Origin: GCA-001735895 sp964651385
Lineage (GTDB): Bacteria > Pseudomonadota > Gammaproteobacteria > GCA-001735895
Direction: 5' to 3'
DNA: 64,000 bases
NCBI GenBank assembly: GCA_964651385.1
Contig: CAZYYM010000001.1
Span: 1-64,000, forward strand
Shown here piece by piece: positions 52,448 to 61,313 of this stretch. The position numbers and the translations under genes were made by a program. How positions within the stretch are numbered: the first letter of the stretch is position 1; every line of letters begins with the position of its first letter. Under the pieces are notes generated by a model that saw only the letters and a list, made by a program, of their open reading frames with translations, was not told where the DNA came from and made no database searches.

Positions 52448-53449
52448 TTAGGCGTAACATTTACGTATATGTTTCATCACACGATCAGCCATCGAAAAAC
52501 CGCTTAAAACGGCACCTTCAATTCGTGGCGCAGTACACCAATCACCGCAGGCACCGATTCCAAGCTCTTCGACAAAAAGCGAATCTTCATTGATAGGATT
52601 AATGGGTGTCGCATTTTTCCAGCAATGCACTGCTGCCGATATGGGTTGCTGTTCGGGCAAATCTGTTGCTTCCCAGAAGGCATCCAGTAAAGCATGCATT
52701 ACCCTTCCTCTGAAACTCGCTATATACCGCTGTGACCATTCAGGCGACGCATGCAATACCCAACAATCAGCCTCCGAATCCGGACTGGCATGCGGGTGTC
52801 GACAAATCCATGATAGCGGGGAATCGAGTACCTGGGCGGCATCGTAAGGTATATCGAGTTTGTCTTCGAATGCAAACATACCACTCCAGCAGGCCGTCAT
52901 TTCTATATTTTCGGCTGGCTTCCTGATTTGCGGCACATGACACAATGATGCTGCCTCATGCGCCGCAGTAGCCAGAATAACAACATCGAAAGCGCCGAGA
53001 TAGTTTCCCCGTTCATTAAATAATCGCCATCCCCCGTCACTTTGCTTTTCTATTTCGCAAATATTGCTGGAATGTACGATATCGCAATTTCTGGCCAGGC
53101 TTTCCACTATGATCTGCATTCCCGGATATCCAACAAATCTTTGAGTGGTCATATCAGTATTGCTAATCTGGCCTTTCTGCAATTCGACTAGCCAGGCATC
53201 CCAGGGACGTACGATATTATCTGCCTGCCACGCAGATATAATATTCGAGAACAAGGGGTTACTGACTGTGAAAAATTGAGCACCGTGATTAAACTCAAAA
53301 TTTCCTGCTCGAAAGAGACTGATTCTACCGCCGGGAAATATACTTTTTTCGAAAATTTTGAGGTTGGGTACTAGACCTTTCAAAGCTGTACCGCAGGTTA
53401 ATCCGGCTAGCCCGGCTCCAATGATTGCAATCGATGGTTCTACCGGCAT
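52448..53449 (-). CDS. NAD(P)/FAD-dependent oxidoreductase, renalase-like
   Basis: A 333-residue flavoprotein of the amine-oxidase/renalase group. The dinucleotide loop is IAIIGAGLAGLTCGTAL at the N-terminus, followed by IFEKSIFPGGRISLF and FNHGAQFFTVSNP. Near the C-terminus GIGACGDWCTAPRIEGAVLSG is the second FAD motif. Substrate is unknown; bacterial renalase-like proteins oxidise abnormal dihydro forms of NAD(P)H. It begins 8 bases after the PilZ stop. Confidence 0.85.
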   Translation of the reverse strand: MPVEPSIAIIGAGLAGLTCGTALKGLVPNLKIFEKSIFPGGRISLFRAGNFEFNHGAQFFTVSNPLFSNIISAWQADNIVRPWDAWLVELQKGQISNTDMTTQRFVGYPGMQIIVESLARNCDIVHSSNICEIEKQSDGGWRLFNERGNYLGAFDVVILATAAHEAASLCHVPQIRKPAENIEMTACWSGMFAFEDKLDIPYDAAQVLDSPLSWICRHPHASPDSEADCWVLHASPEWSQRYIASFRGRVMHALLDAFWEATDLPEQQPISAAVHCWKNATPINPINEDSLFVEELGIGACGDWCTAPRIEGAVLSGFSMADRVMKHIRKCYA

Positions 53450-53457
53450 ATGCAGGT

Positions 53458-53889
53458 TTACATTGCGGGGAAATCACCGGCATATTGGGATATCCATTCT
53501 TTTGCCGCTTCTTCAGTGCTGAGAACGCGTCCTTCTACAGCCTTGATTTGTTTGCGATAATGTTCGATATGACAAATTTGTTCGATCATTCTCAAGCGAA
53601 AAACTTCATTTGATCTTGTAAATTCGAGACCTATCTCGTATCCGTTTGTAGCCTTTTGACACCAAACTACCCAACCCTCAAGAAAGTTATTCCGCTTGAC
53701 CAGCGGTATGCAAACTCGTACTTTTTGCAGTATATCGAGTGGCTGGGTTGATACAAACGATAGGCCACCCAAACTGACGTTTGTGAGTGTCGTATCATCA
53801 TTATCATCCTCCACCCGATCCAGTTCGACCTGGATCGGCACATCGGAAGGATGGCGGATATATTTACGTACCGACTTACTTTTTGGCAA
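53458..53889 (-). CDS. PilZ-domain protein, 143 aa, overlapping htpG
   Basis: A probable c-di-GMP-binding protein. The PilZ signature is RKYIRHPSDVPIQVEL with the downstream TNVSLGGLSF (D/NxSxxG), and the rest forms the beta-barrel plus a C-terminal helix. The first residues need a start codon near 53889: a TTG there gives LPKSKSVRKYIRH and overlaps the end of htpG by 14 bases. A longer frame into htpG is open but is only a shifted frame of that gene. The link to the GGDEF-EAL protein at 3890 is functional only by inference. Confidence 0.8.
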   Translation of the reverse strand: MPKSKSVRKYIRHPSDVPIQVELDRVEDDNDDTTLTNVSLGGLSFVSTQPLDILQKVRVCIPLVKRNNFLEGWVVWCQKATNGYEIGLEFTRSNEVFRLRMIEQICHIEHYRKQIKAVEGRVLSTEEAAKEWISQYAGDFPAM

Positions 53890-55777
53890 TGGACACCAGC
53901 ATTTTGTTGAGTTTCGCAACAAAACTGGCCGGATCCTCGAGTTGACCACCTTCGGCCAGTAATGCCTGATCGAATAATATATCAGACCAGTCGGCAAACT
54001 TCTTCTTGGATTTTTCACCATCGAGCTTTTTCACGATCGGGTGATCGGGATTGATTTCGAGAATCGGCTTCGAACTCGGCATGGCGTGCCCGGCTTCCTT
54101 GAGAAGTCGTTGCATGTGCATGGCCATATCCTGTTCATTGAGTACGATGCAGGCGGGCGAATCGGTAAGTCGATTGGTGACGCGCACCTCTTCAACCTTA
54201 TCTTCGAGTGCTTTGTTCATGCGTTTTATCAATTTTTCGGAAGACTTCGCCTTTTCCTCGAGTTCTTTTTCAGACTCTTCATCTTTTCCCAGATCAAGTT
54301 CGCCCTTGGCGACCGATTGAATCTTCTTGCCTTCGTATTCGTTCAGGTGTGAAGTCAGCCATTCATCAACACGATCCGATAACAGTAATACCTCTATACC
54401 TTTCTTTTTGAAAATTTCGAGATGCGGGCTATTTTTCGCGGCTGAATGTGAATCGGCGGCTATGTAATAAATCTTGTCCTGACCTTCTTGCATACGGCCT
54501 ATATAATCATCAAACGAAACTGATTGGGCTTCATCACCGGTATCAGTGGTTGCAAATCGCAACAATTTACCGATTTTATCCTTATTGCCAAAATCTTCGG
54601 CAGGCCCTTCTTTCAATACCTTGCCAAACTCATCCCAGAACTTTTGATATTTTTCGGGATCATTCTTCGCAATTTTTTCGAGCATACTCAACACTTTTTT
54701 GACCGAACCACTGCGAATGTTGTCGATTATTTTACTACCCTGTAAAATTTCGCGAGACACGTTCAGCGGTAGATCATTGGAATCGATTAAACCCCGCACG
54801 AAACGCAGGTAACGTGGCATCAGCTTTTCGGCATCTTCCATAATAAAGACACGTTGAACATAGAGTTTGACACCGTGTTTTGACTCGCGATCATAGAGGT
54901 CGAATGGTGCCCGCGCGGGAAGGTAAAGCAAAGAGGTATATTCGGTTGTACCTTCGACGCGATTGTGACTCCAGTCGATCGGGTCTTCGTAATCGTGTGC
55001 CACATGTTTGTAGAACTCTTTGTATTCCTCATCCTTGATATCGCCTTTGGCGCGCGTCCATAGTGCTGACGCCTGGTTGACGGTTTCCTCTTCTATCACA
55101 GTTTCGCCACCCTCTTCCTCGGGTTCGATGGTTTTATCCATCACCACGGGAAAGTCGATATGATCCGAATAGGAGGTGATAACTGATCGCAGTTTCCAGT
55201 CATTGAGAAAGTCGTCTTCGTTTTCGCGCAACTTCAATGTGATCTCGGTACCACGCCCTGGCTTATCGATAGAACTGATGCCGTATTCACCTTTACCGGT
55301 CGAAATCCATTCCACACCATTTTCGGTCGAATCACCGGCCTTACGCGTTTTCAATGTAACTTCTTCAGCAACAATGAATGAGGAGTAAAATCCGACACCG
55401 AACTGACCGATTAAATTGGCATCGTTCTTTTCGTCTCCCGTTACCGATTCCAGAAAAGATTTTGTGCCTGACTTGGCGATTGTGCCAATATTGTCGATAA
55501 CTTCCTCGCGCGTCATTCCGATACCATTATCCTTAACCGTAATCGTACGATTTTCCTTGTCATAACTGACTTTAATCTTTAACTCTATGTCGTCTTCGTA
55601 CAGACTCGCATCCGACACTGCGGTAAAACGAAGTTTGTCGCAGGCATCCGAGCCATTTGAAATCAACTCGCGTAAAAATATATCCTTGTTCGAGTACAGA
55701 GAATGGATCATTAAGTCCAGCAATTGATTTACTTCTGTTTCGAAGCCGCGAGTTTCCGCATTGGCTGTTACGGTCAT
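53876..55777 (-). CDS. htpG: Molecular chaperone HtpG (Hsp90)
   Basis: A 633-residue ATP-dependent chaperone. N-terminal ATPase motifs are LRELISNGSDACDKLRF, DNGIGMTREEVIDNIGTIAKSGTK and GQFGVGFYSSFIVAEEV; the middle domain includes NLPLNVSREILQ. GGAG lies about ten bases upstream of the ATG. A sigma-32-like promoter lies 43-70 bases upstream. It leads the series with pilZ, the FAD enzyme, the HDOD gene and hslR, which is itself a heat-shock gene elsewhere. Confidence 0.97.
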   Translation of the reverse strand: MTVTANAETRGFETEVNQLLDLMIHSLYSNKDIFLRELISNGSDACDKLRFTAVSDASLYEDDIELKIKVSYDKENRTITVKDNGIGMTREEVIDNIGTIAKSGTKSFLESVTGDEKNDANLIGQFGVGFYSSFIVAEEVTLKTRKAGDSTENGVEWISTGKGEYGISSIDKPGRGTEITLKLRENEDDFLNDWKLRSVITSYSDHIDFPVVMDKTIEPEEEGGETVIEEETVNQASALWTRAKGDIKDEEYKEFYKHVAHDYEDPIDWSHNRVEGTTEYTSLLYLPARAPFDLYDRESKHGVKLYVQRVFIMEDAEKLMPRYLRFVRGLIDSNDLPLNVSREILQGSKIIDNIRSGSVKKVLSMLEKIAKNDPEKYQKFWDEFGKVLKEGPAEDFGNKDKIGKLLRFATTDTGDEAQSVSFDDYIGRMQEGQDKIYYIAADSHSAAKNSPHLEIFKKKGIEVLLLSDRVDEWLTSHLNEYEGKKIQSVAKGELDLGKDEESEKELEEKAKSSEKLIKRMNKALEDKVEEVRVTNRLTDSPACIVLNEQDMAMHMQRLLKEAGHAMPSSKPILEINPDHPIVKKLDGEKSKKKFADWSDILFDQALLAEGGQLEDPASFVAKLNKMLVSIAKK

Positions 55778-55819
55778 ATCTATTTATCTCCAGAATAAAG
55801 GCTAATGTTAACGGCCTTA

Positions 55820-55847
55820 ATATGTGGTCTGACAATAGTGATTCAAG
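55820..55847 (-). promoter_or_regulatory. Sigma-32-like heat-shock promoter of htpG
   Basis: On the minus strand CTTGAA (55847-55842) and CCACATAT (55827-55820) are separated by 14 bases, close to the heat-shock consensus CTTGAA and CCCCATnT. The position upstream of an Hsp90 gene fits. Confidence 0.75.
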
Positions 55848-56381
55848 TACTTAACAACGCAATGACAGCATTTACTAATTGAAAGTCTGAATGGGGAAAG
55901 TATTGTGTCATTATTTTTACAAGTGTCAGTTGCAGGAGGTTATAACGACAGTCTTCGAGAAGCCACTGAGGCGTCTTTTCTGTGGTGAAATGAATAGTTA
56001 AACCCAATCCACTCGCGTCAGGCATCGCTGAGTTCAACAGATGATTGTGCAGTTCTCACGATGGCGTTAATAATTCATCGGGAAATGTGTGGAAATCAGC
56101 TGGATAAGGAAATACAGGCTACCCCTGAGAGCAAAAATCACCGCTGCCTCCGGGTAAATTCGACGGCGTAAAAATAACAATCGAGTTTCCTTCCTCTTCG
56201 GTTTTATTATTGGATAGCAGTACCTCACATCTTCAATAGCGGTACGAGTTCAATCACCAAATATAATTCGATCATTTTATGAAAATAGACAGAATAAATT
56301 AGTCATGAGTCCTTTATACTGCGATATATTATAGCGAAGAGAACATGTAGTACCCTTATTTGAAACAGAGAGGACAAATAA
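55848..56381. other. Gap of about 530 bases before cysK, no gene seen
   Basis: No convincing reading frame, tRNA or repeat. The AT-rich end holds candidate -10 elements TATACT (56315-56320) and TATATT (56325-56330) for cysK, without a good -35. GAGAGGA just before 56382 is the cysK ribosome-binding site. Confidence 0.6.
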
Positions 56382-57425
56382 ATGAATATCCATGAAAGCA
56401 TTCTAGGCACCATTGGTAATACCCCGGTGGTCAAAATTAACAAACTGGCGCCCGATCATGTCAACCTGTACGTTAAAATTGAAGCTTTTAATCCGATGGG
56501 CTCGGTCAAAGATCGACTCGCACTGGGCATTATCGAAGATGCCGAGAAAAGCGGTACTCTTAAGCCCGGACAAACCATAGTTGAAGCAACTAGCGGCAAT
56601 ACGGGCATCGGTCTGGCGATGGTCTGTGCACAAAAGGGATATCCTCTGGTGATTACAATGGCGGAAAGTTTCAGCGTCGAAAGGCGTAAACTCATGCGTT
56701 TTCTTGGTGCCAAAGTGGTATTAACGCCTGCACCACTAAAAGGTAGTGGCATGGTTCAGAAAGCACGTGAGTTGGCGGAAAAGCATGGCTGGTTTCTCAC
56801 CCGCCAGTTTGAAAATGAAGCCAATGCGAATATGCACTCGAATACGACTGCGCCTGAAATTCTAAGCGCTTTCGATGGCATTAAGCTCGATTACTGGGTT
56901 ACTGGATACGGCACCGGTGGCACTTTAAAGGGCGTTTCGCGCATCTTGAAGGAATCCAGTCCGGAGACCAAAATTGTGGTTTGCGAACCCGAAGCTGCGA
57001 GCTTGATCAACAGCGGTATCGAGCAAAAACAAAACGAGGACGGATCACCTGCGGAAAGTCACCCCGGATTCAATCCGCATCCCATCCAGGGCTGGACGCC
57101 GGATTTCATACCCAAGTTGGCCAGCGATTCTATTTCTTCTGAAAATATTGATCAGGTGCTTACGGTTAGTGGTCCGCGGGCATTTGAGTGTTCACGTAAT
57201 CTGGCAACTCAGGAAGGCATCTTTGTTGGCGTCAGCGCCGGTGCTACACTCGCAGCCGGTCTGGAGGTCGCCAAATCGGCGCCGCAGGGAAGCAATATCC
57301 TGTGCATGTTACCGGATACTGGCGAGCGTTATTTATCGACACCGCTATTTGAGCATATCGATGCTGAAATGTCTGAGGAAGAAATACAGTTATCGGCATC
57401 AACGCCAGCCTGTCAGTTTGATTAA
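56382..57425 (+). CDS. cysK: Cysteine synthase A (O-acetylserine sulfhydrylase)
   Basis: PLP enzyme making cysteine from O-acetylserine and sulfide, 347 residues. The PLP lysine lies in FNPMGSVKDRLALG (about residue 43), the substrate loop is EATSGNTGIGLAMV, and GYGTGGTLKGVSR is the phosphate-binding loop. The C-terminus is about 25 residues longer than typical CysK (EMSEEEIQLSASTPACQFD). Single gene, convergent with the TPR gene. Confidence 0.93.
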   Translation: MNIHESILGTIGNTPVVKINKLAPDHVNLYVKIEAFNPMGSVKDRLALGIIEDAEKSGTLKPGQTIVEATSGNTGIGLAMVCAQKGYPLVITMAESFSVERRKLMRFLGAKVVLTPAPLKGSGMVQKARELAEKHGWFLTRQFENEANANMHSNTTAPEILSAFDGIKLDYWVTGYGTGGTLKGVSRILKESSPETKIVVCEPEAASLINSGIEQKQNEDGSPAESHPGFNPHPIQGWTPDFIPKLASDSISSENIDQVLTVSGPRAFECSRNLATQEGIFVGVSAGATLAAGLEVAKSAPQGSNILCMLPDTGERYLSTPLFEHIDAEMSEEEIQLSASTPACQFD

Positions 57426-57439
57426 CCCGGATCGGAAAA

Positions 57440-59194
57440 TTACTGACTATTCTGATTCAGCCATAGCTGTTGAATATTATGGTTTAACAGCGAGCGCCGG
57501 GCGGGCTCCTGGGTAATCGCCAGCAAGCCCTGATAAATTCTGCGGGCGTCATCGACCAGCCCGGATTTCTGCAGGCTTTCGGCAGCATTAAATCGTGCAG
57601 TTTGCGCCCAGGGATCCATTGCCTCGGGATCGGGCAACATAGCCGATTGCAAATACAGAAGCGCGGCCTGGTTATATTTTTTTAACCCTTTGTAGGAATC
57701 GCCTATCCAGAAAAGAATCTCTCGATGCTGTCGCGCATCGACCCCAACCCGAAGTAAATGATTAAAGTGTTGAATCACTTCCTCATGCAAGTTTACCGAT
57801 TGTAAATCGAACAAAACCTGGAGGATTTTATCAGTACGCTCGGCAGTCGGTTCTGTGTATTCGGAGATGAGCACCTGCATGATTTGATTGCTTTCTTTAT
57901 AACGGCCACCGAGTACCAGCACGCGCGACTGTCGCAATAGCCAACTTTGCCGGTCCGTACCTTCTGGATACGTCGTCAGGCCAGACATCAATCGAGTAGC
58001 CTCCACTATATCGGCATTTTTTAACGCCAGATCAACCAGTTCATATCGCATCAGGGGTGGAATTCGAGAGGCATCCTTGAAGGCGTCACTGTGGTTAAAT
58101 AGTTGATTGAGCAAATTTCGCTCTGGTTCTTCAATCTGTTTAAATGTTTGAAGATATCCATGCGCCGCTGGATTAATGATTTCGCTATCGTGACTTTTGG
58201 CCATTAACAAAGCAAACAATGATCGAGCTTTAATTGGCGTAGACCGGGCAGTGTTCTGGGCCACTTCCAACCAGCCTGCATCGTCACCTACCAATAATTC
58301 AGAGCGATTACCAACCAGGTCGGCATATTCCGCGTAGGCATGCCACAATCGATCGGTTTTATATTTGAATAATGGAATTGAAGAACCCGTTGGATTCTTG
58401 AAATATTGCTCAAGTGCAACCACACGATCAACAGGCGACATTTTCTCCGAGGCAAATATAGCGAGAGCCCACAATGTTGCCGACTCTTCAGAATTGGCAT
58501 CCTGACTTGCCAGAGCTTTCTTGACCTGCTTCCATAAGTCATTTGCTGTTACCCGACCGGCATGAAACTTTGCCAGCAACGTGGTATAGCGGGCTTGCCA
58601 ACTCTGTTGACCTTCAAGCACTTGTATCGCCTGATCATAACGCTGGGTTTGAACGAGTACCGTAGCCCGAAGTAGCAACCAGGACTCTTCTTTGCTATTA
58701 AAATCCTGGTCAAATCGTAACATTGCAATTCGTGCATCTTCAATACGACCATCCTTAAGATAGCTGGCAATAACGAGCCGCCGCCAGGTCTGATACTCAT
58801 CCACTAAATCGGCATCATCCTGCCAGAGTTGATTTCGCAAAATATTCCGCGTGGTACCGGTTTGACCCAGTTCCATATAGGCTTTAGCCTTATAGGTGAT
58901 GGCCTGATTTTTAAATTGGTCGGGAATGTCGATCGGCAGACCTTCCAGCCTTACCAGCAGGCGATCCCATTCTTGCCAACGCGAGAGAATCTTATATCGC
59001 TCCTGTTCCCAAAGTATCCATTCGTAAAGATCGGAATCAACACGCGGTTGCGCCTGATCGAGCATTTTTAGCGTGAGTGCGGGCGCACCGGCAGCAGAGA
59101 TATGTTTTAGTACATCGAGACGTTGGTTAGCTTTGGCTATACTTAATCCCAAAAAGGTCAAAAATATAATTCGAAAAAACGACCGACAAACCAT
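57440..59194 (-). CDS. Exported TPR-rich protein of unknown function
   Basis: A 584-residue protein with a Sec signal peptide (residues 1 to about 23) and an almost fully alpha-helical mature part made of tetratricopeptide-like repeats (AKAYMELGQTGTTRNIL, LVQTQRYDQAIQVLEG, WIGDSYKGLKKYNQAALLYL). The C-terminal segment AESLQKSGLVDDARRIYQGL is also TPR-like. Such proteins usually act as periplasmic scaffolds. Neighbours give no clear clue. Confidence 0.8.
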   Translation of the reverse strand: MVCRSFFRIIFLTFLGLSIAKANQRLDVLKHISAAGAPALTLKMLDQAQPRVDSDLYEWILWEQERYKILSRWQEWDRLLVRLEGLPIDIPDQFKNQAITYKAKAYMELGQTGTTRNILRNQLWQDDADLVDEYQTWRRLVIASYLKDGRIEDARIAMLRFDQDFNSKEESWLLLRATVLVQTQRYDQAIQVLEGQQSWQARYTTLLAKFHAGRVTANDLWKQVKKALASQDANSEESATLWALAIFASEKMSPVDRVVALEQYFKNPTGSSIPLFKYKTDRLWHAYAEYADLVGNRSELLVGDDAGWLEVAQNTARSTPIKARSLFALLMAKSHDSEIINPAAHGYLQTFKQIEEPERNLLNQLFNHSDAFKDASRIPPLMRYELVDLALKNADIVEATRLMSGLTTYPEGTDRQSWLLRQSRVLVLGGRYKESNQIMQVLISEYTEPTAERTDKILQVLFDLQSVNLHEEVIQHFNHLLRVGVDARQHREILFWIGDSYKGLKKYNQAALLYLQSAMLPDPEAMDPWAQTARFNAAESLQKSGLVDDARRIYQGLLAITQEPARRSLLNHNIQQLWLNQNSQ

Positions 59195-59215
59195 TGGTTA
59201 TATACAATACTCAAG

Positions 59216-59249
59216 AAAAAAGACGTGATGCCGAGCATACACGCCTTTT
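59216..59249 (-). terminator. Intrinsic terminator after rplS
   Basis: On the minus strand AAAAGGCGTG pairs with CACGTCTTTT (one wobble) around an inner ATGC/GCAT hairpin, followed by T residues. It lies 33 bases after the rplS stop and ends the ribosomal operon. Confidence 0.9.
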
Positions 59250-59281
59250 CAGATAAATAACCAACTTCGAGAATCTGCTGA

Positions 59282-59626
59282 TTAAAGTTTTTCCTTGATT
59301 CTCGCTGCCTTGCCGGTCAAACCACGTAAATAGTAGAGTTTGGCCTGACGAACTTTACCACGACGTTTGACTTTTATATCACCAATCATCGGGCTATGTG
59401 TCTGAAATACACGTTCAACGCCTTCGCCGTGTGAAATCTTGCGCACGGTAAAAGCCGAATTAATGCCACGATTGCGCTTGGCAATCACGACACCTTCAAA
59501 CGCCTGTAATCGTTCGCGCGTACCCTCTTTAACTTTAACCTGTACAACGACGGTATCACCGGGTGAAAATGCAGGCACGTCAGTCTTTAACTGCTCTGCT
59601 TCGAGTTGTGCAATAATATTGCTCAT
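59282..59626 (-). CDS. rplS: 50S ribosomal protein L19
   Basis: A 114-residue ribosomal protein at the subunit interface. The start is ATG 59624-59626 with AGAGGAAG upstream; ten extra residues of a longer frame are not conserved in the family. Signature parts: PGDTVVVQVKVKEGTRERLQAFEG, NRGINSAFTVRKISHGEGVE and the basic C-terminus. Last gene of rpsP-rimM-trmD-rplS. Confidence 0.98.
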   Translation of the reverse strand: MSNIIAQLEAEQLKTDVPAFSPGDTVVVQVKVKEGTRERLQAFEGVVIAKRNRGINSAFTVRKISHGEGVERVFQTHSPMIGDIKVKRRGKVRQAKLYYLRGLTGKAARIKEKL

Positions 59627-59659
59627 GTCGCTTCCTCTAAAAAAGTCTGTCTTCAAATT

Positions 59660-60403
59660 CTACGAGTTTGCTTCAAACTCGTCGATAAAATCCTGCAATA
59701 AAGCTCTCTGTCGTACATCAAGCTTTATCGCCTCGAGTAACTCCGGGCGTCTTAGCCAGGTTCTACCCAATGACTGACGATCCCGCCAGGCCTTAATCTC
59801 TCGATGATTACCATTCATCAATACTTTCGGTACTTCAGCACCGTTAATGGTTTCCGGCCGCGTGTAATGTGGACAATCGAGCAGGCCCTCGCTAAACGAG
59901 TCCTGTTGTGCTGATTGCCAATGGCCGAGCGCTCCCGGTAACTGTCGTGCTATTGCATCGATACAGACCATAGCTGCCAGTTCACCACCGCTGATGACAT
60001 AGTCTCCAATCGACCATTCCTCATCGACCTGCTGTTCAATGAGCCGCTCATCAATTCCTTCGTAGCGGCCGCTTAAAAATATCACCGATTCCACTTCGGT
60101 CTCCTTTGCCAACATCGCCTGTGACAACGGCCTCCCCTGGGGACTGAAATATATCAATCGACCGTTAGGGTTTTGCTCCCGTACCGCGCGGATCGTATCC
60201 TGCAATGGCTGTACCTTCATTAACATGCCAGGGCCACCCCCATAGGGTCGATCGTCCACTGTGCGGTGTTTGTCCAGAGTGTATTCTCTGGGATTCCAGC
60301 ATTCAAGCTGGAGTAAATCCCTGTCTGCCGCGCGTCCTACCACGCCGCATTCAATCACCTGTTTTACCAGTTCCGGAAACAGCGTTATAACGTCAATTCG
60401 CAT
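59660..60403 (-). CDS. trmD: tRNA (guanine-37-N1)-methyltransferase
   Basis: Methylates G37 of tRNAs to prevent frameshifting, 247 residues from ATG 60401-60403 (MRIDVITLFPEL). The knotted SPOUT core is shown by YFSPQGRPLSQ, LSGRYEGIDERLIEQQVDEEWSIGDYVISGGELAAM and the DSFSEGLLDCPHYTRPE lid. It starts 10 bases after rimM. Confidence 0.97.
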   Translation of the reverse strand: MRIDVITLFPELVKQVIECGVVGRAADRDLLQLECWNPREYTLDKHRTVDDRPYGGGPGMLMKVQPLQDTIRAVREQNPNGRLIYFSPQGRPLSQAMLAKETEVESVIFLSGRYEGIDERLIEQQVDEEWSIGDYVISGGELAAMVCIDAIARQLPGALGHWQSAQQDSFSEGLLDCPHYTRPETINGAEVPKVLMNGNHREIKAWRDRQSLGRTWLRRPELLEAIKLDVRQRALLQDFIDEFEANS

Positions 60404-60413
60404 ACCGATACGG

Positions 60414-60920
60414 TCAATAATCGGCTTGCCAGTCGACAACAATGCGTCGACCAGTTAAATCTACTTCTCTTACAATATCGTCAAGTACGAACGGAATTAA
60501 CCTTTCGCGATCACCCTTAATGACCATAACATCGTTCGCACCAGTTTCGAGCATATCATCGACCCTGCCAAGTGCTTCAGCCCGTAAAGATTCGACTCGC
60601 ATGCCGATCAATTCAGACCAGTAGTATTCGTCCTTCCCCAGTGCTGGTAACTGTTCAGACCATATGTAAATTTTGCTGCCGATTAGTTCGACTGCCGCCT
60701 CCCTGTTTTCGATACTGTCTATTTTTGCAAGTACCGAATTGCCTTGCAGGCGTCCTTCAACTTCCAGTTTCCGCGAGCCTCCACCCGTTTCTATCATCCA
60801 TGGGCTATAAGTCAGAATATTTTCACGGGGATCGGTATTCGAAAATACCTTTAGCCAGCCTTTGAGTCCCTGCACACCCGCAATGTGCCCAACACAGATT
60901 TTATCGTTGCGTTGGCCCAT
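60414..60920 (-). CDS. rimM: 16S rRNA processing protein RimM
   Basis: A 168-residue 30S maturation factor that binds S19. The N-terminal domain begins ICVGHIAGVQGLKGWLKVF, followed by the PRC-barrel-like C-terminal domain (YYWSELIGMRVESL, GANDVMVIKGDRERLIPFV). It sits between rpsP and trmD in the canonical order. Confidence 0.97.
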   Translation of the reverse strand: MGQRNDKICVGHIAGVQGLKGWLKVFSNTDPRENILTYSPWMIETGGGSRKLEVEGRLQGNSVLAKIDSIENREAAVELIGSKIYIWSEQLPALGKDEYYWSELIGMRVESLRAEALGRVDDMLETGANDVMVIKGDRERLIPFVLDDIVREVDLTGRRIVVDWQADY

Positions 60921-60938
60921 ATCGACCGGTCACGACAA

Positions 60939-61187
60939 CTATGCCGCTTTGCTGGAAGCTTTAATCAGACTGGCAACACGTTCACTGGGCTGGGCTCCTT
61001 TCGATACCCAGTAGTCGATACGACCGCTATCCAGACTCAATTCTTCTTCCTGACCACAAGCCTTGGGGTTAAAGAACCCCACTCGCTCAATATATCGACC
61101 GTCTCTGGGTCTGCGGCTGTCGCTGACTACCACATGATAAAAGGGACGCCTTTTTGAGCCGCCGCGAGCCAAACGTATCGAAACCAT
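60939..61187 (-). CDS. rpsP: 30S ribosomal protein S16
   Basis: An 82-residue ribosomal protein with VSIRLARGGSKRRPFYHVVVSDSRRPRDGRY (family start, shown in part by position 1-32) and GFFNPKACGQEEELSLD. First gene of the operon. A small hairpin (TCCGCT 61222-61227 with AGCGGA 61233-61238) lies in its leader. Confidence 0.98.
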   Translation of the reverse strand: MVSIRLARGGSKRRPFYHVVVSDSRRPRDGRYIERVGFFNPKACGQEEELSLDSGRIDYWVSKGAQPSERVASLIKASSKAA

Positions 61188-61286
61188 AAATGAACCTCAA
61201 AATATCACCAGACAACAGAATTCCGCTGACCAAGCGGATCAGAAGACCGCGTATTGTACCTAAAAATGCTGGACTGTGAAGTCTGC

Positions 61287-61308
61287 AAAAGGCCTTTTTA
61301 TGCCTTTT
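61287..61308 (-). terminator. Terminator-like hairpin after ffh
   Basis: AAAAGGC (61287-61293) and GCCTTTT (61302-61308) pair perfectly around an 8-base AT-rich loop, 6 bases after the ffh stop. The T-run is within the stem, so strength is uncertain. Confidence 0.65.
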
Positions 61309-61313
61309 CTATA

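Noticed and set aside
53890..54021. Extension of the PilZ frame into htpG
   Set aside because: It is only a shifted frame of htpG and carries no PilZ residues.
55843..56037. 64-codon minus-strand frame upstream of htpG
   Set aside because: TTG start without ribosome-binding site; it overlaps the sigma-32-like promoter and shows no domain pattern.
56240..56262. tRNA-like T-loop (GTTCAATC) with nearby ACC
   Set aside because: No pairing T-stem, anticodon arm or acceptor stem can be drawn.
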